A stretch of DNA of 64,000 nucleotides, taken from assembly GCA_009889515.1 (NCBI GenBank), contig WUQR01000139.1:992001-1056000 (forward strand). The letters run 5' to 3'. Position numbers and translations under genes: made by a program. This DNA is from Nitrososphaerota archaeon. Its GTDB lineage: Archaea > Thermoproteota > Nitrososphaeria_A > Caldarchaeales > Calditenuaceae. The notes beneath the pieces were generated by a model that searched no databases, was not told where the DNA came from, and worked only from the letters and a program-made list of their open reading frames with translations. Of this stretch, positions 1-8,803 are shown piece by piece. The first letter of the stretch is position 1; each line of letters begins with the position of its first letter.

Positions 1-676
1 CCTCTCCACTTAGTTCTGAGAGGAGCTGGAAGTGCCTCCTAGGATAGATGTGGCACTCGTGGGGCCACTGTGCGTAGAACGGGAGGATCAGAATGAAGTC
101 CCTGTTTGAATACAGTATCCTTTCACCTCTCTCCTCTTCCTTGACTATGTCGCAGACTAGGCAAGACCCCCTCTCCCTATGGTAGTTGGACATGGACTCC
201 AGCTCCCTCTCAATCCTGAGCGGTATGAATGGGAGGGCGTATATCTGCGAGTGTGGGTGATGGATTGACACGCCTATAAGCTCGCCCTTATTCCTAAAGG
301 GAGCTACATATTTAATGCCCGGGTCTCTGCCCAGCTCTTCTGTCTCGCGCCCTAGTATGTCCACGTATTTGACGAGGTTTTTGAAGGGAATTGTGTCGAG
401 GTCGCCCTCATGCTCCGGCGTCTCTATAACTACCTTACACCTGCCATAGCCTGGCTCGAGTTTTGAGAAGCTCGGGGGGTTGGTCGAGACCGTTGGCGTT
501 GTTGAGAGAGAGGGGTATCTATTGTCAAGTGATATGACATCCCAGCCATGTCCAGTCTCGGGGGATCCTGGGCAAAATGGGCACTTCGCATCCCTCCAAG
601 GCCTAGTTGCTCTGCCACTCGCGACTATGACCCACGTGCCTAGCAGTGGGTGCCAGCGAATCTCGTTTATGCTCAT
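1..676 (-). CDS. galT: Galactose-1-phosphate uridylyltransferase, C-terminus missing (runs off window)
   Basis: Leloir-pathway enzyme that exchanges UMP between UDP-glucose and galactose-1-phosphate in the cytoplasm. About 225 N-terminal residues are visible and the frame is open to the window edge. Seen: an N-terminal W-H-P motif followed by TWVIVASGRA, a zinc-type CPFC pair near residue 32, and the HIT-family active-site segment HHPHSQIY near residue 140, whose second histidine is the uridylylated nucleophile in this family. The ATG at 676 overlaps the stop of the upstream kinase gene by four bases (ATGA), so the two are translationally coupled. The motif set makes the assignment firm; only the missing C-terminus limits it. 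Confidence 0.9.
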   Translation of the reverse strand, partial: MSINEIRWHPLLGTWVIVASGRATRPWRDAKCPFCPGSPETGHGWDVISLDNRYPSLSTTPTVSTNPPSFSKLEPGYGRCKVVIETPEHEGDLDTIPFKNLVKYVDILGRETEELGRDPGIKYVAPFRNKGELIGVSIHHPHSQIYALPFIPLRIERELESMSNYHRERGSCLVCDIVKEEERGERILYSNRDFILILPFYAQWPHECHIYPRRHFQLLSELSGE

Positions 677-1884
677 TCGGTGTAGTCAAGAGTTGACCCA
701 CTATCTATTCTTAACCGCCAGCCCTTGACCGCACCTGCGGCCAAAGCAGCCTCAAGCGCCGATCTTGAAGACTCAGCATCCCTGCAGAGGGCTATGAGGC
801 AGCCGCCCAGCCCTGCTCCGCTTATCTTCACGCCTAAGGCCCCGTTCTCCAGCATTGCGTCCCTGATCCTCTCCAGCTCTGGCAGGCTTACGTCGTATAG
901 GTCTCGGAGAAGCTCGTGCTGCTCATTGATTATGCGGGCGAGCTGGGATGGGTCTTTTGACCCTTTCCGCATTAGTTCGAGGGCTCTTTTGGTCGACTCG
1001 TTGGCCAGTAGCGTGTAGGCTATCCTTTTGGCCGGCTTGTCGCCTAGGCGTGAGAGGTATGGGAGCAGCTCGTCGTATGTCAGCTCCTCCCATCTAGTAT
1101 TGTCAAAACTCTCTCCCAGAAGCTCCTTAAGCCTTGGGCTTATGTCCATGCCTCTGAGCGCCTCAAGTCCCTCGTTCAGCTCCCTCTGCCTGACAGGGTG
1201 TATGCTGCTGACGCTGTGCCTTATTCCCGAGTCTACGGCTACCAGGCTGACATCACCGATCTGGAGAGTCTCGTATCTCACAGGCGGTCTGGGGTAGAGG
1301 AGGATTGCTCCGCCGAGGGCTGCACTGTACTGGTCCAGCCTCCCGCAGGGTATTCCCATGACTTCTTTCTCAGCCCTGAAGCATATCTCGGCCAGATCCA
1401 CCTTCTCGAGGTTCAGGGCCCAATAGTTGTTGAGGAACTCTGCGAACGCCACCTCCAAGGCCGCGCTACTTGCTAGGCCGCTCCCAATAGGTACGTCGCT
1501 ATGGACCACGATGTCGCCGCCGATAGAAGCCCCTCCAATCCTCTCGTTAATCACCTTCACAACAGCTCTCAGATAGTCGCCAAACCACCCCCCTCCCACC
1601 AGAGGAGGATCCTTGACACTGAACTCGTCGACGTACTCCTCGCCCCGCTCCTTGAGCGTTAGGCTTTGCACCCTGAAGGTATCGGGGCGCTTCCCGACCA
1701 CACCTATGTAGGTCCTAAGGTTGACCGCTATTGGCACTACGGGGAGTCCTTTGTAGTCTTGGTGTGTGTTGAGGAAGTCCATGCGTCCCGGCGCGGAGGC
1801 TACTAGGTAGGGAGGCCTACCCGCATGTTGCTCTGTAAGCGAGATGAATCTGAATGCACCTTCCCTGACCCCACTCTTCTCCAA
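673..1884 (-). CDS. galK: Galactokinase-like GHMP kinase
   Basis: Phosphorylates galactose with ATP, feeding the adjacent uridylyltransferase. The 403-residue protein has the three GHMP-kinase motifs: a sugar-binding segment near residue 33 reading GRMDFLNTHQDY, the ATP-binding segment PIGSGLASSAA near residue 125, and KISGAGLGGC near residue 355. GRLDQYSAALGG near residue 180 carries the catalytic-base aspartate. The first motif departs from the textbook galactokinase form (GEHTDYNGG), so another hexose is possible, but the galT coupling favours galactose. The start is TTG; an AT-rich element about 30 bases upstream fits a near-leaderless transcript. Confidence 0.82.
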   Translation of the reverse strand: MEKSGVREGAFRFISLTEQHAGRPPYLVASAPGRMDFLNTHQDYKGLPVVPIAVNLRTYIGVVGKRPDTFRVQSLTLKERGEEYVDEFSVKDPPLVGGGWFGDYLRAVVKVINERIGGASIGGDIVVHSDVPIGSGLASSAALEVAFAEFLNNYWALNLEKVDLAEICFRAEKEVMGIPCGRLDQYSAALGGAILLYPRPPVRYETLQIGDVSLVAVDSGIRHSVSSIHPVRQRELNEGLEALRGMDISPRLKELLGESFDNTRWEELTYDELLPYLSRLGDKPAKRIAYTLLANESTKRALELMRKGSKDPSQLARIINEQHELLRDLYDVSLPELERIRDAMLENGALGVKISGAGLGGCLIALCRDAESSRSALEAALAAGAVKGWRLRIDSGSTLDYTE

Positions 1885-1913
1885 CCCTGCCCCACACTAC
1901 CTTGCAACAAAGC

Positions 1914-1922
1914 TACATAAAT
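1914..1922. promoter_or_regulatory. Shared AT-rich TATA-like element between galK and the B3/B4 gene
   Basis: A TACATAAAT element lies in the 64-base gap between two divergent genes. It is about 30 bases from the TTG of galK and about 30 bases from the ATG of the rightward gene, the spacing expected for leaderless archaeal transcription in both directions. This rests on composition and spacing only. Confidence 0.4.
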
Positions 1923-1948
1923 CTGAAATCCTAAACCATGGTTAGCCA

Positions 1949-2611
1949 ATGCAGGTTGAGGATGTTCATGTGTGGGTTGAGCCCAGCCTCGCTGAAAGCT
2001 TCCCAGGAATATCTGTCCTCGCCTTCAGGCTCGGGGGGCTGGATCTCTCTAGAGGAAGTGGGCGGATTGAGCAGCTCATAGATGAGGTTGTTGACGAGGT
2101 TAGGCGGAGCTATAGCTTGGAGACGTTGAAGGATGTTCCAATATTTCGCGCCTACAGGGATTTCTTCTGGCGGATAGGCATTGACCCAACTAAGATGAGG
2201 CCATCTTCTGAGGCCCTCGTCAGGCGCATCCTGCTGGGCCGAGGGTTCCCCCGCATAAACCCCCTCGTGGACCTCTACAACCTAGCCTCGGCAAAGACGG
2301 GTGTAACCATGGCTGCCTACGACGACTCGAAGGTCTTCGGCCAGCTCAGTCTGACATGGAGTAGGCGTGGGGAGCGCTTCCGGGGAATAGGCATGGAGAA
2401 GGAGATTGTTCTGGAGGGAAGGGAAGTGGTTCTGAGGGATGAGGCTGCGGTCCTGTCGATATATCCGTATCGAGACTCTGAACACTCGAAGACAGACAGC
2501 TCCACCAAGTCGGCGATAATTGTGGTGTGTGGTGTGCCGGGTGTGGCGCAGTCAACGCTGGCGGAGGCTAAGGAGACAGTCCTCAAATACGTCGGGGCGG
2601 TCCTAGGGTAG
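1949..2611 (+). CDS. B3/B4 tRNA-binding domain protein
   Basis: A 220-residue soluble protein resembling the stand-alone B3/B4 domain of the phenylalanyl-tRNA synthetase beta subunit, a fold linked to tRNA binding or editing. Seen: a segment near residues 70-85 (FRAYRDFFWRIGIDPTKMRPSSEAL), followed by RILLGRGFPRINPLVDLYNLAS, typical of stand-alone family members. The remaining synthetase domains are absent, so this is not PheT. The precise substrate is unknown; a role in discriminating or hydrolysing mischarged tRNA is inference from the fold. It starts at ATG and is divergent from galK. Confidence 0.72.
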   Translation: MQVEDVHVWVEPSLAESFPGISVLAFRLGGLDLSRGSGRIEQLIDEVVDEVRRSYSLETLKDVPIFRAYRDFFWRIGIDPTKMRPSSEALVRRILLGRGFPRINPLVDLYNLASAKTGVTMAAYDDSKVFGQLSLTWSRRGERFRGIGMEKEIVLEGREVVLRDEAAVLSIYPYRDSEHSKTDSSTKSAIIVVCGVPGVAQSTLAEAKETVLKYVGAVLG

Positions 2612-2657
2612 TAGTGGGGTCGCATCTATAAGTCTCAACTTCGAAGATATCTTAAGG

Positions 2658-3647
2658 GTGCGAGAAGGAGAACTAGTCTGCTTGGGGATTGAGTCGACCG
2701 CCCATACCATCGGTGTGGGGGTAGTGGCCTCCAGCGGCCGCATCCTCGCAAACGAGCTCGAGACCTATAGACCACTAAGGGGCGGGATTCATCCCCGAGA
2801 GGCGGCCCAACACCACGCATCTGTCGCCCATCAAGTATTGGAGAGGGCGCTGAGAAAGGCGGGAGTAACCATCCCCGAGATAGACGCTGTGGCATTCTCC
2901 TACGGCCCAGGTCTGGGGCCATGTCTCAGGACAGGCGCTACCCTTGCGCGGGCTCTTGCCCTGAGGCTAGGACGCCCCTTAATAGCAGTGAACCATGGAG
3001 TGGCGCACATCGAGATTGGGAAGCTCCTCACAGGTTTTAGGGACCCGGTAGTCCTATACGTCGCCGGCGGTAACACCCTCGTAACAACCCTGCACGAAGG
3101 CCGTTACAGGATCTTGGGCGAGACACTAGACATTGCGGCCGGCAACTGTCTAGACGCTTTCGGCATAGCGGCCGGGATAGGCCCTATGCCCGCCCCAGAA
3201 CAATACGCAAGACGCGGCAAGAACCTCCACAGCATGCCCTTCAACGTCAAGGGGATGGACGTCTCCTTCTCCGGGATTCTCACCTCGGCTGAGAGGCTAC
3301 TGGCTGGAGGGGTTCCGGTGGAGGATGTGTCGCTCTCGGTGACCGAGGCTGTCTATGCCATGCTGACTGAGGTTCTCGAAAGGGCCCTCGCCCTCACTCT
3401 AAAGAAGGAGGTACTTCTAGTCGGAGGCTTAGCGAGGAGTAGGCGTCTACAGGAGATGGTTGGGGAGATGGTGAAGACGCATGGAGCAGAGTTCAGGCCA
3501 ATACCTGACGAGTATCTGGGCGATAATGGTGCGATGATTGCTTGGACCGGTATCAAGATGCTCCAGCACGGCCAAGTCACGGCGATAGAGCAGAGCATCG
3601 TCAGGCCGAGGCTCAGGATAGACGAGACAGAGGTGGCCTGGCAGTGA
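2658..3647 (+). CDS. kae1: KEOPS subunit Kae1 (tRNA N6-threonylcarbamoyltransferase)
   Basis: Catalytic subunit of KEOPS, which installs threonylcarbamoyl on A37 of ANN-decoding tRNAs. The 329-residue protein has the ASKHA hallmarks: GIESTAHTIGVGVV at the N-terminus, the metal-binding motif NHGVAHIE near residue 112, and a C-terminal GDNGAMIAW segment with a metal-ligand aspartate. The annotated start is GTG. A CTATAAGT element at 2626-2633 is about 28 bases upstream and supports leaderless initiation there; a TTG ten codons later is the alternative. Its stop overlaps the start of the Bud32 kinase, which activates it, by one base, a common archaeal arrangement. Confidence 0.95.
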   Translation: MREGELVCLGIESTAHTIGVGVVASSGRILANELETYRPLRGGIHPREAAQHHASVAHQVLERALRKAGVTIPEIDAVAFSYGPGLGPCLRTGATLARALALRLGRPLIAVNHGVAHIEIGKLLTGFRDPVVLYVAGGNTLVTTLHEGRYRILGETLDIAAGNCLDAFGIAAGIGPMPAPEQYARRGKNLHSMPFNVKGMDVSFSGILTSAERLLAGGVPVEDVSLSVTEAVYAMLTEVLERALALTLKKEVLLVGGLARSRRLQEMVGEMVKTHGAEFRPIPDEYLGDNGAMIAWTGIKMLQHGQVTAIEQSIVRPRLRIDETEVAWQ

Positions 3648-4300
3648 TGAGAGAGATTCAGGACCTGGGCTTGATAAAGATAGGGGCTGAGGCAGTCCTC
3701 AGGAAGGTCTCGTGGCTGGGATTAACACTGGTCGAGAAGAAGAGGATACCCAAGCCCTACAGACACCCCCAACTCGACAGGGAGATTAGAACCTCACGGA
3801 CACTAAGGGAGGCGAGGATAATGATAAGGGCCAAAGAGGTGGGCGTCACATGTCCAGCCATTATTCACGTAGACTTGGAAGAGTCAGCGATCTATATGCA
3901 GTTCATTGATGGACCCGACCTGCGGGCACTCCTCTCAGAACATCACTCGGGCTTGGGCCAAGTAGTTAGGAGGCTTGGCTCCTCTCTAGCCAGATTACAC
4001 ATGGCGGGTATATACCATGGAGACTTCGTCCCATCCAACGTACTGGTTGTAGGCGATAGGCCCATCTTGATTGACTTTGGGCTGAGCGGTTTCTCCAGCG
4101 ATGTTGAGGAGCAGGCAGTGGACGTACACCTGTTTGAGAGGGGGGTTGCCGCATCCCACCCCTCCATCTCCAAAAACATGATGGAGGCTTTGAAGGCCGG
4201 GTATGAGGATGTGGCGGGTAGTTCGAGGCTTAGGGAGATTGAGGAGAGGATAGAGGAGATAAGGGCTCGTGCGAGATATGTTGAGCGCGGCGCGCCATAG
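3647..4300 (+). CDS. bud32: KEOPS subunit Bud32, atypical protein kinase/ATPase
   Basis: Small kinase-fold ATPase partner of Kae1. Starting from the ATG that overlaps the Kae1 stop (TGATG), it has 217 residues. The catalytic segment HGDFVPSNVL lies near residue 124 and the magnesium-binding DFGLS near residue 144. The short C-terminal lobe ending in a basic, arginine-rich tail is typical of Bud32. The frame stays open about 35 codons upstream inside kae1, but that extension has no family counterpart and is rejected. It is convergent with the next gene, with one base between stops. Confidence 0.93.
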   Translation: MREIQDLGLIKIGAEAVLRKVSWLGLTLVEKKRIPKPYRHPQLDREIRTSRTLREARIMIRAKEVGVTCPAIIHVDLEESAIYMQFIDGPDLRALLSEHHSGLGQVVRRLGSSLARLHMAGIYHGDFVPSNVLVVGDRPILIDFGLSGFSSDVEEQAVDVHLFERGVAASHPSISKNMMEALKAGYEDVAGSSRLREIEERIEEIRARARYVERGAP

Positions 4301-4301
4301 T

Positions 4302-4865
4302 TCAAGTTACGCCGAAGTGTCTGAGAAGACCCTGGAGCGCCCTTGCCCTATGGGAGTAAAGGTTCTTCTCGCTTAACGTCATCTCGGCAAAGGTTCTGCC
4401 GTCGCCCTCCTCCGGGATGAATATTGGGTCGAAGCCGAAGCCTCCTGTCCCGCGCGCCCCCAATGCGATGATGCCCCTCACCTCGCCTGTAAAAATGAGC
4501 TGCTTTCCACCCGCCTCCACATAGCATAAAGCCGACCTAAACAGCGCCACCCTATCAGAGACCCCCTCTAAGAGTTTGAGAAGACCCCTGAGGCCGATTG
4601 TCCTATACACGTAGGACGAGTAGGGGCCCGGGAACCCTCCGAGCGCTTGGACAAACAGCCCCGAGTCCTCAACCAAGACATTCTCCCCCCACCGATCATA
4701 AGCCTCATGGGCCGAGACTTTCACAATCTCGGCCAAGTCGTCGGACTGTATCTCCCTTGTCTCCCCCCTAATCCATACGCACTGGATGCCTCGGCTGGAG
4801 AGCATGGCAGACAGCTCAGCCCATTTACCAGGATTCGTCGTCACAACCTTAACAACCGATGCCAT
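4302..4865 (-). CDS. rdgB: XTP/dITP diphosphatase (RdgB/HAM1 family)
   Basis: House-cleaning enzyme that hydrolyses deaminated purine triphosphates to monophosphates. The 187-residue protein shows the family's substrate-binding opening (TTNPGKWAEL, usual form T-N-x-x-K-x-x-E), the catalytic ENVLVEDSGLFV segment with its acidic pair near residue 65, GGFPGPYSSYV, and the late GGFGFDPIF and SHRARAL motifs. The ATG at 4865 is chosen because it places the first strand directly at the N-terminus as in homologues; an upstream in-frame start would add 21 unconserved residues. Confidence 0.92.
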   Translation of the reverse strand: MASVVKVVTTNPGKWAELSAMLSSRGIQCVWIRGETREIQSDDLAEIVKVSAHEAYDRWGENVLVEDSGLFVQALGGFPGPYSSYVYRTIGLRGLLKLLEGVSDRVALFRSALCYVEAGGKQLIFTGEVRGIIALGARGTGGFGFDPIFIPEEGDGRTFAEMTLSEKNLYSHRARALQGLLRHFGVT

Positions 4866-4985
4866 GGCCAGTCCCACACAGAGGATACTATTACTCTGAG
4901 GTGTAACTATTTTTCCTCGGCCCTCCACGACTCCTCGAGGCTGGGGAGTTTAAATCCCAGAACCACGCTCTGAGGAGTGGTGTAG

Positions 4986-6158
4986 ATGGTGAGCCTAGAG
5001 CTCTATCTGACGCCCCTCGCAATCATCTACAGGAGCAGTGACGGATGGGGCGGCTCGGTTAGTATTGATACACCGGAGCGGAACTACCTCACACACATCC
5101 TCTCGGGGGAGCGCTGCCCCCCAGTAGAAGAGATAGCAAAGATTATAAGCGATAAGGGGGTTCGCAAGGTTTACACCCATTCGCCACAGCTCATCACACT
5201 TCTCTCTCAGCTGCTTCAGGGCGTGGAGTTTGAGAGGGTTAGGCTAACAGAGCCTTTGGAGCGGCTGGCAACCTCTCTGGGCATCGTCAAGGGGTCTGAG
5301 CAGTATAGGGAGTCTGTCCATAGAATCGCCCTGAAAATCGTGGAGGATTCCCTTAGAAGCGCGGTGCAGAGAAGAGACATGATGATCGTTCAGGCCGTCA
5401 ACTACCTTGACGACATCCAGAAGATAATTAACATGACGGCCTCGAGACTGATGGAGTGGTTTGGGACACACTTTCCCGAGCTCCGCGAATATGTCAGCGA
5501 CCCGGTGAGATATGCGGAGATTGTCTATGAGTACAGGGACAGGGAGGGGATATCGGAGGCCGCCCAGAGGGGGGCTCTGGGCTCTGAGCTCTCGAGAAAG
5601 GTCTGGGAGGCGGCTCAGCGGAGCGTTGGTGTGGAGCTGGCCGAGCAGGATAAGAAGGTTATATGGGAGGTCGCCTCTACAGTCATCTCCCTAGCAAAGC
5701 AGCGGGACTTTCTGGAGAAATACATTAGGACACTCATGGATATTGAGGCGCCGAATCTGACAGCCATCACTGGCCCGGTACTGGGTGCGAGACTCATCTC
5801 CCTGGCTGGCGGTCTTAACAACCTCGCACGGCTGCCAGCAAGCACTATACAGGTTTTAGGGGCTGAGAAGGCGCTTTTCAGATTCTTTAAGACGGGTAGG
5901 GGAGCACCAAAACATGGCGTAATCTTCCAGCACCCATACGTTCACGGCTCCCCCAAGTGGCAGCGCGGCAAAATAGCTAGGGCGCTTGCCACAAAGATAG
6001 CTTTGGCCGCTAAAATAGACTATCATTCTAGGGAGGACAGGTCTGCCGAGCTTAGGGCGGCGCTGGAGAAGAGGGTTCAGGATATAAGACAGAAATATCC
6101 CTCACCACCGGTAAAGGCGCGCCAACCAACCGTCGGTAAGAGGAGGCGGGGGAGATGA
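4986..6158 (+). CDS. nop5: C/D-box RNP core protein Nop5 (Nop56/58 homologue)
   Basis: Scaffold of the archaeal box C/D ribonucleoprotein that directs 2'-O-methylation of rRNA and tRNA. The 390 residues follow the family plan: an N-terminal fibrillarin-binding domain (about 1-120), a coiled-coil region (about 130-240), and the RNA/L7Ae-binding Nop domain with ITGPVLGARLISLAGGLNNLARLPASTIQVLGAEKALFRF near residue 260 (only key parts matter: GARLI and GAEKALFR). A lysine/arginine-rich tail closes the protein. A GTTTAAATC element about 35 bases upstream may be its TATA box. It overlaps the fibrillarin gene by four bases. Confidence 0.95.
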   Translation: MVSLELYLTPLAIIYRSSDGWGGSVSIDTPERNYLTHILSGERCPPVEEIAKIISDKGVRKVYTHSPQLITLLSQLLQGVEFERVRLTEPLERLATSLGIVKGSEQYRESVHRIALKIVEDSLRSAVQRRDMMIVQAVNYLDDIQKIINMTASRLMEWFGTHFPELREYVSDPVRYAEIVYEYRDREGISEAAQRGALGSELSRKVWEAAQRSVGVELAEQDKKVIWEVASTVISLAKQRDFLEKYIRTLMDIEAPNLTAITGPVLGARLISLAGGLNNLARLPASTIQVLGAEKALFRFFKTGRGAPKHGVIFQHPYVHGSPKWQRGKIARALATKIALAAKIDYHSREDRSAELRAALEKRVQDIRQKYPSPPVKARQPTVGKRRRGR

Positions 6159-6841
6159 GTCTCGAGAAAATCCCACCCTTCGAGGGAGTCTACGTCTATA
6201 GGACTGAGGGCCAGAAGCTCCTCGTAACTGAGAACCTTGACCGGGGGTTCAGCGTATATGGAGAGAGGCTCTTCAAGGTTATGGGGGCTGAGTATAGGGA
6301 GTGGGTACCGTTTCGGAGCAAGCTTGCAGCCGCGATACTATGCGGCTTAAAGGACTGGGGGATTAGCAGAGGTAAGACAATCCTATACCTCGGCGCAGCA
6401 TCAGGCACAACACTCAGCCACGTCTCAGACATCATAGGCCGTGAGGGCTTCGCCTACGCCGTAGAATTCGCACCCCGAGTACTCTCACAGCTAATAGAGA
6501 GAGTGGTGCGCAGGCGACCCAACGTGGTAGCAGTGTTCGCAGACGCAAGAATGCCGGAGAGATACGCCGGGCTAGTAGACCTCGTCGACGTCATCTACTG
6601 CGACATTGCACAGCCAGACCAGTCAAGGATACTGATAGAGAACGCGGAGCACTTCCTAAAGAAGGGTGGGGAGGTCATGATAGCGATTAAGGCTCGGAGC
6701 ATCGATAGCGTGGAGGAGCCTGAAAAGATCTATCGGAGAGAGATTAGGATCATGGAGGACTCTGGTCTCAAGGTATTGGAGACGGTCAACCTCGCCCCAT
6801 ACGAGGAGGACCACGTAATGGTTAGGGCGAGGTATGAGTAG
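6155..6841 (+). CDS. flpA: Fibrillarin-like rRNA/tRNA 2'-O-methyltransferase
   Basis: SAM-dependent methyltransferase of the C/D-box RNP, partner of the overlapping nop5 product. The 228-residue protein contains the fibrillarin-type Rossmann motifs: TILYLGAASGTTLSHVSDI near residue 70 (SAM binding), YAVEFAPR, and DVIYCDIAQPDQ near residue 148 with the catalytic aspartate, followed by GGEVMIAIKARSID with the conserved lysine. ATGA coupling with nop5 supports stoichiometric synthesis. A C/D-box guide RNA for this complex is proposed at 23858-23914. Confidence 0.96.
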   Translation: MSLEKIPPFEGVYVYRTEGQKLLVTENLDRGFSVYGERLFKVMGAEYREWVPFRSKLAAAILCGLKDWGISRGKTILYLGAASGTTLSHVSDIIGREGFAYAVEFAPRVLSQLIERVVRRRPNVVAVFADARMPERYAGLVDLVDVIYCDIAQPDQSRILIENAEHFLKKGGEVMIAIKARSIDSVEEPEKIYRREIRIMEDSGLKVLETVNLAPYEEDHVMVRARYE

Positions 6842-7514
6842 TCTAAGCAGGATTGTTGGTGTGGATGAGGCGGGTCGTGGAGCGGTTCTAGGCCCGCTAG
6901 TCGTGGCCGGTGTGGCAGTAAGCGAAGACATGATCCAACGGCTCGAGGAAGCGGGTGTTAAGGACTCCAAAAAGCTGACCAGAAAACGCAGAGAGGAGTT
7001 ATACAATTGGATCACTTCTAATGGCATCGAGAATACGTTAGAGATAATAGAGCCGCAGAGGATTGACACATACACTAGAAGGAGGGGAGGCCCCGGAATC
7101 AACACGCTAGAAATAGAGGCCATAATATCAATCGCAAAGACGCTTAAGCCAGATATCCTGATAGTCGACTGCCCCGCCAAAAACACAGAACCAATAAGAT
7201 CGAAAATATCCAAGCACTTGGCCGGCGTCAGGGTATTATGCCAGTGCCACGCAGATGAGGAATACCCTGTAGTCGCAGCAGCCTCGATAGTGGCGAAGGT
7301 TATACGCGACGCAGCCCTATCTGACCTAGCAAAGATCTTGGGCGATATCGGTTCAGGGTATCCCTCAGACCCCAAGACCCTCGCCTTCCTACACAGGCTG
7401 GTCAGGCAGAAAGGCCCCACAGACGTGGTTAGGAGGTCTTGGAGGACTCTGGACAGAGTTATGCCCACCCTAGGAGAGTATTTGGGCTGGGAGGAGAGCA
7501 CGAGAGAGGGTTAA
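6834..7514 (+). CDS. rnhB: Ribonuclease HII
   Basis: Cleaves the RNA strand of RNA-DNA hybrids and removes single ribonucleotides from DNA. The 226-residue protein opens with the type 2 signature GVDEAGRGAVLGPLVVAGV (catalytic Asp-Glu near residues 10-11). It continues with DSKKLTRKRREEL and ILIVDCPAKN near residue 103, then the HADEEYPVVAAASIVAKV segment and the late acidic residue in RDAALSDLA. The start overlaps the fibrillarin gene by eight bases, making a nop5-flpA-rnhB operon. A T-run and TATA for the next gene follow the stop. Confidence 0.95.
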   Translation: MSSLSRIVGVDEAGRGAVLGPLVVAGVAVSEDMIQRLEEAGVKDSKKLTRKRREELYNWITSNGIENTLEIIEPQRIDTYTRRRGGPGINTLEIEAIISIAKTLKPDILIVDCPAKNTEPIRSKISKHLAGVRVLCQCHADEEYPVVAAASIVAKVIRDAALSDLAKILGDIGSGYPSDPKTLAFLHRLVRQKGPTDVVRRSWRTLDRVMPTLGEYLGWEESTREG

Positions 7515-7541
7515 TTTTTATAAAGTAGGAGAGCACGTTAT

Positions 7542-8213
7542 ATGTGGACACTTATGGTAACTAAGTCGCGCCAAGACGATATTGAAAATGTTCTTATCCA
7601 AATAACACATGAGTACACCCTAAAGATCAACAACTGTATGCGGATATACACTTCGATGCTTTCATCCCTGGTATCTAATGGCCCGCCAGAAAGCGTCGAG
7701 AGAGGATTCTCCGAAATATTAAAGATAGACGAGGAGTGTAAAGGTCTTAAAAGAAGCGCTGAGCAGCAGGTTATGAGTTATGGAGCCCTCTTAGTTCAGA
7801 GGGCGGAGTACATAAGGGTCATAGCCCTTCTCGACAAGATCCTCGACAAAATTGAGGGAGCCGCCTACAGAACCCTAACTCTCTACAAGCTGAAGGGATT
7901 GGACAACGTATCAATAACGGGACTAACTCAGATGACCGAAAAAGTATATGCTGGGACTGAGATGCTTAGAGAGTGTCTCAGGGCCCTGATGCTTCAGGTT
8001 ACGGCCCTCCACGAAAAGCTCGACGAGCTAGAGCAGTATGAAAAGATCGTTGACGAGCTGTATAGGGGTTTTGACGTGGAGATACTGCAAAGCAAGCTGA
8101 AACTTCCTCAGATGATACTTGTCAGAGAGGTCGCGGAGATTCTTGAGGAAATAGCAGACCACATGGAGGAGATATCAAACATCATTAGAGTAATATATCC
8201 CAGGGGGAGGTAG
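7542..8213 (+). CDS. PhoU-like DUF47 family protein
   Basis: An almost entirely helical 223-residue protein with the spacing and acidic composition of the DUF47/PhoU-like family, whose members often act with PiT phosphate transporters. Supporting parts are the repeated helical hairpins and the ending VREVAEILEEIADHMEEISNIIRVI, which resembles the metal-binding E-x-x-D segments of the family. No phosphate transporter is adjacent, so a phosphate role is unproven. A TTTTTATAAAG element at about 7516-7526 places transcription near 7547, which would favour the second ATG (7554) as the true start, giving 219 residues. Confidence 0.68.
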   Translation: MWTLMVTKSRQDDIENVLIQITHEYTLKINNCMRIYTSMLSSLVSNGPPESVERGFSEILKIDEECKGLKRSAEQQVMSYGALLVQRAEYIRVIALLDKILDKIEGAAYRTLTLYKLKGLDNVSITGLTQMTEKVYAGTEMLRECLRALMLQVTALHEKLDELEQYEKIVDELYRGFDVEILQSKLKLPQMILVREVAEILEEIADHMEEISNIIRVIYPRGR

Positions 8214-8239
8214 CTAATTATTCGAGTCAGAGCTGTAAA

Positions 8240-8800
8240 ATGGAGGAGCGGTTGAAGAGCCCGATTCGCGCAGATATCGTTGAGTCCAACATAGTAGTCT
8301 TTGATAGGGAAGGCGCGCGTAAACTCTTTTCGCAGGGGTTCTATGGCAAGCCACTCGGCATCCCAAAGCCGAAGGGCGCCGACTTCGACGCACCACTTAT
8401 CCTAGACCTGATCGAGGCGCGCTATTTAGCGGAGAAAGGCTTGATAGAGGTTTACAAAGGAGATAGACCGATCAGCTTGGAGGAGCTTACAGAGCTAGGC
8501 GAAAAGCTCTATGCAAGATACCGGCAGCTCTACTCTGTCTACAGGGATCTACGCGAGCGTGGATTCGTTGTTACACCGGGGATTAAGTTTGGAAGCGACT
8601 TTGCTGTTTACAAGTATGGGCCCGGTATAGACCATGCACCCTACATAGTTCAAGTGAAATCGGAGGATGACGAGATAAGCGCTACGGAGATCGTGAGGGC
8701 TGGCAGGCTGGCGACCACTGTGAGGAAAAACTTCATCATAGCGGTGCCACAAGAATCTGGGAAGATAAGGTACATTCTATTCTCTTGGATTAAGCTTTAG
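8240..8800 (+). CDS. endA: tRNA-splicing endonuclease
   Basis: Excises introns from archaeal pre-tRNA at bulge-helix-bulge sites. At 186 residues it has the length of the subunits that form homotetramers or heterotetramers, not the fused homodimer form. The C-terminal catalytic domain holds the three active-site residues in order: the tyrosine of FAVYKYGPG (about residue 125), the histidine of IDHAPYIV (about 132) and a lysine in TTVRKNFIIA (about 165). The YRDLRERGFVVTPGIKFG segment just before is also diagnostic. No partner subunit is visible here. Confidence 0.92.
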   Translation: MEERLKSPIRADIVESNIVVFDREGARKLFSQGFYGKPLGIPKPKGADFDAPLILDLIEARYLAEKGLIEVYKGDRPISLEELTELGEKLYARYRQLYSVYRDLRERGFVVTPGIKFGSDFAVYKYGPGIDHAPYIVQVKSEDDEISATEIVRAGRLATTVRKNFIIAVPQESGKIRYILFSWIKL

Positions 8801-8803
8801 TAC

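Noticed and set aside
3542-3646. N-terminal extension of Bud32 into kae1
   Set aside because: The extra 35 residues are read out of frame from the conserved end of Kae1 and have no Bud32 counterpart; the overlapping TGATG start is preferred.
3644-3680. GTGATGA C-box-like word at the kae1/bud32 junction
   Set aside because: No D or D' box follows at guide distance; the word arises from the overlapping stop and start codons.
6656-7501. 281-codon open frame on the minus strand
   Set aside because: It is antisense to flpA and rnhB, which have intact catalytic motifs; the serine/leucine-rich translation has no domain.
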